Below are positions 57,529-64,000 of a stretch of DNA of 64,000 bases, in pieces (position 1 is the first letter of the stretch; each line of letters starts with the position of its first letter). The stretch spans positions 4,592,920-4,656,919 of the forward strand of contig NC_051129.1 of the NCBI RefSeq assembly GCF_014839805.1. The letters run 5' to 3'. The position numbers and the translations under genes are program-made. This DNA comes from Manduca sexta (taxonomy: Eukaryota > Arthropoda > Insecta > Lepidoptera > Sphingidae). The notes below the pieces were generated by a model that was given only the letters and a program-made list of their open reading frames with translations, was not told the DNA's origin and searched no databases.

Positions 57529-60500
57529 CAGCTGATCATCATCATCATTGGCAATTAGCATATTATCTACCAGAGATGATTAAGTAGCGTTCGTTGAAGA
57601 TGCGAGGTACGATATGTACCTACGCTGGTGACTTATCAGACCGATTCTAATTACCGATTAATAGCTACATAAATCGTGAATACATAAATAAAACATATTC
57701 CATTGCATATAAACGACGTTTCATTGTTGAAAAAATATTTCTTAAGTATGAGATAATTTTTAATACCGGAGTTAGTTCGATGGTGTCTGACATCACCCAC
57801 TAAGTATTTAGTATAGAACAGTTGTTAAAGATGTAACAAGTGGACGATGTGGACCGGCCAGACGGCTTCTTGACATTTGAACTAGCTTGCAAACAAGGCC
57901 GTAGTTTCATGCCTCCTGCACATTATACGAGTATCGAGTTGCTGAACCACTACTATGGTTTTGAGTTTATGAATAGTCTTGTTGATTCTTTTAGCCAATT
58001 GGATGCATTTTTACTCGCTTTAATTCAACACTGGTTTACGTGTGTGAAGTTCATTATTTCCGTTATAGCTCCACCTTTCATTATTTATTTAATTTAGTTT
58101 ATCTGTGTACATTTTGAGTATTGTCTTTTATTGAGATTTAAGAACATTTATTGTTTTAAATTATACAGTGTTAGCATTGATAAAATAAAAAACGCACATG
58201 ATTTATATGAGGAAACATTGAAACACATTTTTTTTAATATTGTATATTGAAAATATAAATCACGGAAGAAAATCTCCATTTTGGTACATACGCATAAGAA
58301 AATTACGTTCAAAATCCGTAAATAACGATCGTATCTGCTAGTATGTGTTACGCTTTGTTAATGTGGATATCCATTTCATAATTAAGACGGCCAGGGCCGC
58401 AGACAATGATATTGTGCTTTATATTATCATTCATGGTTTCCTTTTAAAAAATAAATATTAATACAAATCTATTTTAAAACACTCCTAAAAGGCCCACGTA
58501 ATAGCTTTATTAAAAGTACGATATCTTTTAAAAATAACCTTAAAAAACAATGACATAAATGTGATATTATTAAATAAAAATTAGATACAAATTTGCGGTT
58601 TATTTTTTATTTATTTATTCGAGTAGCTCATGTTAGTAAAAGATATTTTTTTTCTTTAAAACGAAGTTAGTGATTAGAATAAAAATTAAGATATAAAATA
58701 AATTAGTTATCACTTAAATAACGTCACTGCAATTTTATAAATAATAGTAACTAGTAAATCGATAAAGTAACAATTCGGTACGTAAACGATTAAGGTATAT
58801 TACATTTGTAGGCGCATCCCACGAATTCATCGCAGAATCGCGTGGGGTGTTAACTACTGTCCTATAAAATTGTTTTTATTATTACAATATACTCCTTAAT
58901 TTTATTCTAATTTATTTTGTATACATAATTTACGATATAGTAAGTATCGTGTGCGCAAGAGTTCGTGTTGGTAGATTTCATTGAGCCATATCAATATTTG
59001 TCTCGTCGCGTTATGTTCGAACCGGTAGTCTTTTTCACAGCCGCTGCAATAGCCCCCGCCCTTTCATATCCACAGTGATTAAAACCTTAATAATATGTAA
59101 GTAGATATTAATAAAAAAAATACACAAGGATCTTTTGGAACTCATATAAATAGTCATTCAATTTTAAGAAATACATAAATTAAGTATTAACATGAATCTA
59201 TTCCGAGCATTTTGCGTGAAAAAGATTAAAATCTTCAAGATTAAAATCTTCATAGCAACTAGAACATAACTGTAAAAGTTATATGTTGTGATTTATTAGA
59301 TCTACTTTAACTATTTTAAATAATCACTACATTACAATCCAGATAATCCATGATTAAAATTTAAAACAATATATTATACAACTTGCCATTTACACTTTTT
59401 TATTTATTCCATAGGGAACCCTGCCTAAGGTCAAAGATCATGCTGCCCAGTTCTCCGACTTATTCATATTACTAAAATATTATGCCATTTTAAATACAGC
59501 TAGACTAAGGAAGCAAAAACAAACTGCCTAAAAGCCTAATTTTAGAAATCATCAGATGGACTAACCATTTGAATTATATACTACTTATATCTAGATTTTT
59601 TTTATAAGTATTGTGTATCAACACTATTTTTTTTTTTTAATAACGATTTAATCTTTTTATTTTTCCTCCAGTCATGAAGACTGCGATCTAGTAACTTCTT
59701 TTTGTCAAATAAAACACTTCAAATATTTCTATCATAAAAACACAACCTGATAATCTTAAAAAGTGAAAACCACTATGATATAAAGACATCCGTTATCCAT
59801 TCCGAATACCGATACAAATTGTTGGAACAAGCTTGTAAAACCACACATTTGTTTATGATTATAATTATAGTTTTACATAAATGTCAAGGTCGCGATGATT
59901 CGTCGATCCACTATCGAATGTGGAGAATAAACGTTTCTAAGATTGCTACCTGATATTATATACTTATTGAAATATACTTTGTAGCAAAATTATGTTTTAG
60001 TGTTTTTTATTTGATTTGGTAAACCATAGTGAAACCTTTGAAAGCCGTATATTTTTTTTATTTCCTACTTTGTTATTAAACTGGTAGATCTGTGCATATT
60101 AGTAAATTCGCATTTCAAAGTTTTTCTTAAATAAGTTTTAATAATAAAAATAAAACTTTGCTATCTGTCAAAGTGAAAGTTGCATCAAAATGCGTTAATC
60201 CGTTTCAAATTTTTTTTGAACAAACAGATAAATATAAAAAAACGCCAGTTTAAAATATCGTTATGTGAGCTAGCTAAAAAAATATTATTATGAAATAATT
60301 GAAAATTCAATTTTATGTCTTATTATGAATAGCCTAATTTGCTTGCATGTTTGTCAAACAAAAAAGATGGAATTTTCAGATAAGATCCACGTATTAAACG
60401 AAGAGGTCTCTATTATTTTCTCTATCAACAGGGTCAAATATATTTATTGCCGATTTCCTCGGAAAATTTTTGTATTCCTTAAATCAAAAAAGTATCTTTA

Positions 60501-62548
60501 TTCTTTATTATAAAAAAATATATCCATGATATTTGCGTAATAGTAATTGTATGTTGACATTTTAAATATTTATCTTTATACACTTTGACAACCCTAGCTA
60601 ATATAAGGCGGCCAAATTCCATGACATGTAAGTTTTATGGATTTTAAGGTGTTTATTGAATAATATTTTATCTAATACCCATTAATCTCGAGATTATTTT
60701 ATATGGCAACAGAATCCTTGATGGCCCACCTAATTTTAAAATCCTCATAAAATCGTTTCGTGAAAAATATAAACCAAATCTTAATCAAATTACAACATGT
60801 AGGTATATAATAAAAACACCAACAAAAGTCATGGATTTTGCATCATAAATTTTTTTTTCGTATATATGGCTGATGGACCTTATAGGGGATTTGGAAGCTC
60901 AACATGGCCTATAAAATGATATTAACGTAAATATGTATGCTAACAACATATAAATATTACTTTCAAAAAGTTTTGCTAGACGATTTTTTATTTAAAACCT
61001 CAATAAAATAAACAATCAAAAATTAGGCCGCGACCTAAAGTTTTTTTTTTATAATTTAAAATTAACATTTAACAAAATCTTATGAATAATGAATCTGACG
61101 TGGTAACCATTTATATAAGCATGCAGTAAATAAAGCAAAAGTAATTACAATGGGATGGTGCACTTGAAGTAGCGTTAAATGCCACGTATTAACTTGCAAT
61201 CACAATCAATTTAAATTTATGGTCACAAGATGACAGGGGGCTGGGCAATTACTCACATTAAAAAAAATCCGATGATGAATTTATTTCGTCATACCATTAC
61301 CCTTCATTAATAAAATGCGTATGTAATTTTTTAAAGTTTGATGACAGCCATTAAATGTCTTTTTTAATAATATATTATATATATTTTTATATTTATATTT
61401 CAATTTATCTAATACAAATTTTCCGGAACTAGATGCCCTAGAAGGAATTAATATCAATTAAGGTCCGGCCGTAAAATACGCTAAATCTTTATCGTAACAT
61501 ACTCAAAAATATTGGTCCGAGGTGAAAGAACACCACAGAATATTTAAACAAGAATAAATATTGACTAACGCGATAAATACTTAGAAAAAAGCGATTGGGA
61601 TCACTTTGAAAATGGCGCTTAAAAATAGAAGATTAAGATTTCTGATTTGGTAGTCATATAGCTGCTGATTATTTAGATGTAATCTATAGACTGAACTTTA
61701 AACTATTTCTCAAATATACGAAAACCCTTTTTTACGTTACAAAATTTATTAATTCCAATACCATCCGTTCCAAAATACAATACATTTAAATCCAAAGAAC
61801 AATTTGACATGATGTTTAGTACAAATAAATATTCTAATGATGTACGCGATCGTGTAAAAAGCTATTTTCCGTGAGGTCTTTGGTCGAAAAACCTTGTCCT
61901 TAGTGGGTCGTTCACAGCGAGACAGCTCCACAATGTACCTTGACATTCTATTCACGTGAACTATAATTATTTTGAAAGCGTCGTCGCTCGCACGCCATGT
62001 TAAATTGTTTGATTATAGAAAACCTAAGTCCCGTCGGCTTTCTTTCTGAGAATTTACATAGAAATTGTAAAAAACAAAACAGAGAATCGGAGCCATAATT
62101 TTTCTCTTCCTGTCGAAGATTGGGTTAGTCTTTCTTGTGATAAATTGAATTCCTTATGCAAATATTCCAAATCAATTCTTTTCTTCATAACATTAAGGAA
62201 ACGAGACGGTTGTTTATCATAGAATAGTTATTGTTAAAATCTCATTGCTATTTGCAAAAAATTTGTCAGATATTTAATATTCATTAATGCCTAAAATATC
62301 ACTACTATTGACTTTCTACATTTCATAATAATAGTGCATTACCCAAAGGGCCGATGGATATAACTACAGACGCAATTTCTACTAGATCTATCGATTTCTA
62401 CGCATGAAACCAGATCTCGTTTTTGACTTTCTACAATAGTCCAGGCCTAGTGAAACCTTACCCCGTTTACCATAACATTAAATCTCGAACTTCGGAATTT
62501 ACAACTAATCTGTATCTAACGCTCGCTGGCTCTAGGAAATATTTGCAC
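57529..62548. other. Long A+T-rich stretch, no gene
   Basis: Five kilobases with dense stops and many homopolymer tracts. A frame at 57840-58097 (starting GTG, containing AHYTSIELLNHYYGFEF) has no domain and no splice support. A (CAT)n-like tract follows the MITE at 57537. Confidence 0.5.
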
Positions 62549-62708
62549 TTTAATTCCAAAACTAGATATTGATCAAATTCAGCCTCTACATCAAAGACTA
62601 GAGCTTCTCTTGTCTTATAATCATCATTAGTTAAATTCCAAAAGTAGATATTTATCAAATTCAACCTACAGCAAGAACTAGAACTCTCTTGTCTTATAAT
62701 CGTCATTA
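62549..62708 (-). repeat. Tandem duplication of about 80 bp
   Basis: Two units share TTAATTCCAAAACTAGATAT versus TTAAATTCCAAAAGTAGATA, ATCAAATTCA, and TCTTGTCTTATAATC. The second is slightly shorter. Confidence 0.8.
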
Positions 62709-63369
62709 GTTAATCCAGGTAATTTGTGATGAGAACGTTTCCGAGTGTCTCGCAAGCCAGTGAGAATCTCAGACGCTCCCACGAATCCATTGTTGGTAAA
62801 TATTGTTACGCGTACAAAATGACCAAAATTGATGTAAGCTGCATTAGTGAATGATGAATCAGTGAAGGTAGGATCTTTATTTAAAAGTCCTTCACAGTAA
62901 ACATATCTAATTGCTTCCTAATTATAAGAAGGATGAACAACTTCCGACATTCGTTTCCGGTGTGAGAAATAAATTTAATTCGATAATCAAAGTGCGAAAC
63001 GAAACAAAAATTAACAGCTGAATATTTGTCGGAATACAATTGTAGAATAAACAATAGTAGAACATCTACCATAATAGGCTTATTGAAAATTACTTAAGTA
63101 GGTTCATAAACTTTCTACCACGCGGTTCAAAGACACATCAAAGTACTTTATTACTTGGCACATGAGGACCTAGCGTCTACTTAACATTACATCAGCCATT
63201 TAACATTTAACAGCCCTGTAAAGGCCAATAGTACCTTTTTATAGAAAGATACACCGTTTGCAACATCTTCGGTTGATAGAACCAACGCTTGACCACAAAA
63301 ATGCGGCTTTCAATTCGAAGGTTGCATAAAGGCTTCGCTCATTTTATCATTGTCGAACGCCTTAGTAGA
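62709..63369. other. No gene seen
   Basis: A+T-rich; no recognised element. Confidence 0.45.
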
Positions 63370-63500
63370 ACCGACACGATCGAGCGGAGCACGCGCATGC
63401 GGGTTTGCGCGCGAACGTTCTAAATTTAAAAACGTAACTTTTTCGTACGGTTTTACCGGCCTTTTACTAATGAGGTGACATTGTGAGTGTTTATAAAAAT
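63370..63500. promoter_or_regulatory. CpG-rich, promoter-like segment
   Basis: CGAGCGGAGCACGCGCATGC and TTTGCGCGCGAACGTTC form the most CpG-dense stretch of the window. A TATAAAA lies at 63492-63498. No coding exon is visible downstream before the window ends, so a promoter role is only suggested. Confidence 0.25.
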
Positions 63501-64000
63501 TGTGAAATTTATTGTTATTTACGTGTAAGCAATTTACGGGTTAATTAATTAAGTATTTCATATAAATGAATACATTTGACAAATATTTTTAGTCTAACTT
63601 GTTTTACTTACACTTTTGACCTTGACACAAAGTGTGAGGTGGTACATATATACGTAACCAATTTTTTTTACAATATCTAAGCCTAATTTCATTTGCAGCA
63701 AGTGACCAAAATTAATTTATTTTTACTTAAGTATTCGTAACGCGTAATAAGTATAATTACAAACAGGTTATATATCATACTTTTCGCTAAATTCTTGCAA
63801 CTTGCCTGATGAGTATGGTACTAAACTAGACGGTAAACAAGTTTTCCACTTAGTTTCTTAACACGGTTGCGGACGCTCTCGCTAGGAAACTCCGATATCC
63901 TATGAAATTGAACCGGACGAACATGCACCGACCGGTGGAACGTGTGTGACGTAATCAATATTCAACATATATACCTAGGTTGTATCTTATAGACTAGATT
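63501..64000. other. No gene seen; one CRE/ATF-like site
   Basis: TGACGTAA at 63947-63954 lies in a more G+C-rich patch (63865-63955). Otherwise A+T-rich. Confidence 0.3.

Noticed and set aside
57840..58097. 85-codon plus-strand frame
   Set aside because: Begins at GTG, ends in A+T-rich hydrophobic sequence, and lacks an acceptor or recognised domain.

Overview
This is animal nuclear DNA, almost certainly from a moth or butterfly (Lepidoptera). It is strongly A+T-rich with very little coding sequence. Its repeats are lepidopteran in style: Helitrons that start TCTATACT and end CTAG between a host A and T, tRNA-derived SINEs (one resembling the butterfly Metulj/HaSE type), hAT elements with 8-bp target duplications, and small fold-back MITEs. 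I see no bacterial operons, CRISPR arrays, genuine tRNA or rRNA genes, and no complete autonomous transposon.

Coding content. The only clear gene is an intronless minus-strand reading frame of 428 codons at 22234-23520. It is charged and basic, with a predicted coiled coil, and is possibly a JHY-like ciliary protein (tentative). On the plus strand there are four short segments bounded by good splice signals: 1890-1955, 38315-38431, 43322-43613 and 56847-56903. They look like exons of one or more genes with very long introns. If so, much of the window is intron and the 428-codon gene is nested in it on the opposite strand. The 43322 exon weakly resembles a TGF-beta-family propeptide; the others are unrecognised. 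A possible signal-peptide exon lies on the minus strand at 53301-53531, with a decayed relative of it 1.6 kb away. A degraded copia-type gag relic lies at 17328-17590.

Repeat layout. 0-6 kb: SINE, a Helitron with five 123-bp tandem units, and a second Helitron. 6-16 kb: SINEs, a sister copy of the second Helitron, and a 178-bp MITE. 16-30 kb: repeats around the 428-codon gene. 30-43 kb: mostly empty A+T-rich DNA with Helitron remnants, two hairpins and two candidate exons. 45-48 kb: a 1.87-kb hAT element inserted into a SINE and carrying further repeats. 54.6-56.5 kb: a 1.68-kb hAT element inserted into a second copy of the 178-bp MITE. 57.3 kb: a TTAA-flanked fold-back element with perfect arms of about 80 bp. 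57.5-64 kb: almost featureless, ending in a CpG-rich segment that could be a promoter.

The genes do not form a pathway. The window is best read as a gene-poor intronic or intergenic tract whose history is recorded in nested transposon insertions. I found no convincing new multi-gene system. The most unusual items are the nested insertions with exact duplications, the cassette swap between two Helitron copies, the perfect fold-back element, and the split-gene candidate on the plus strand.
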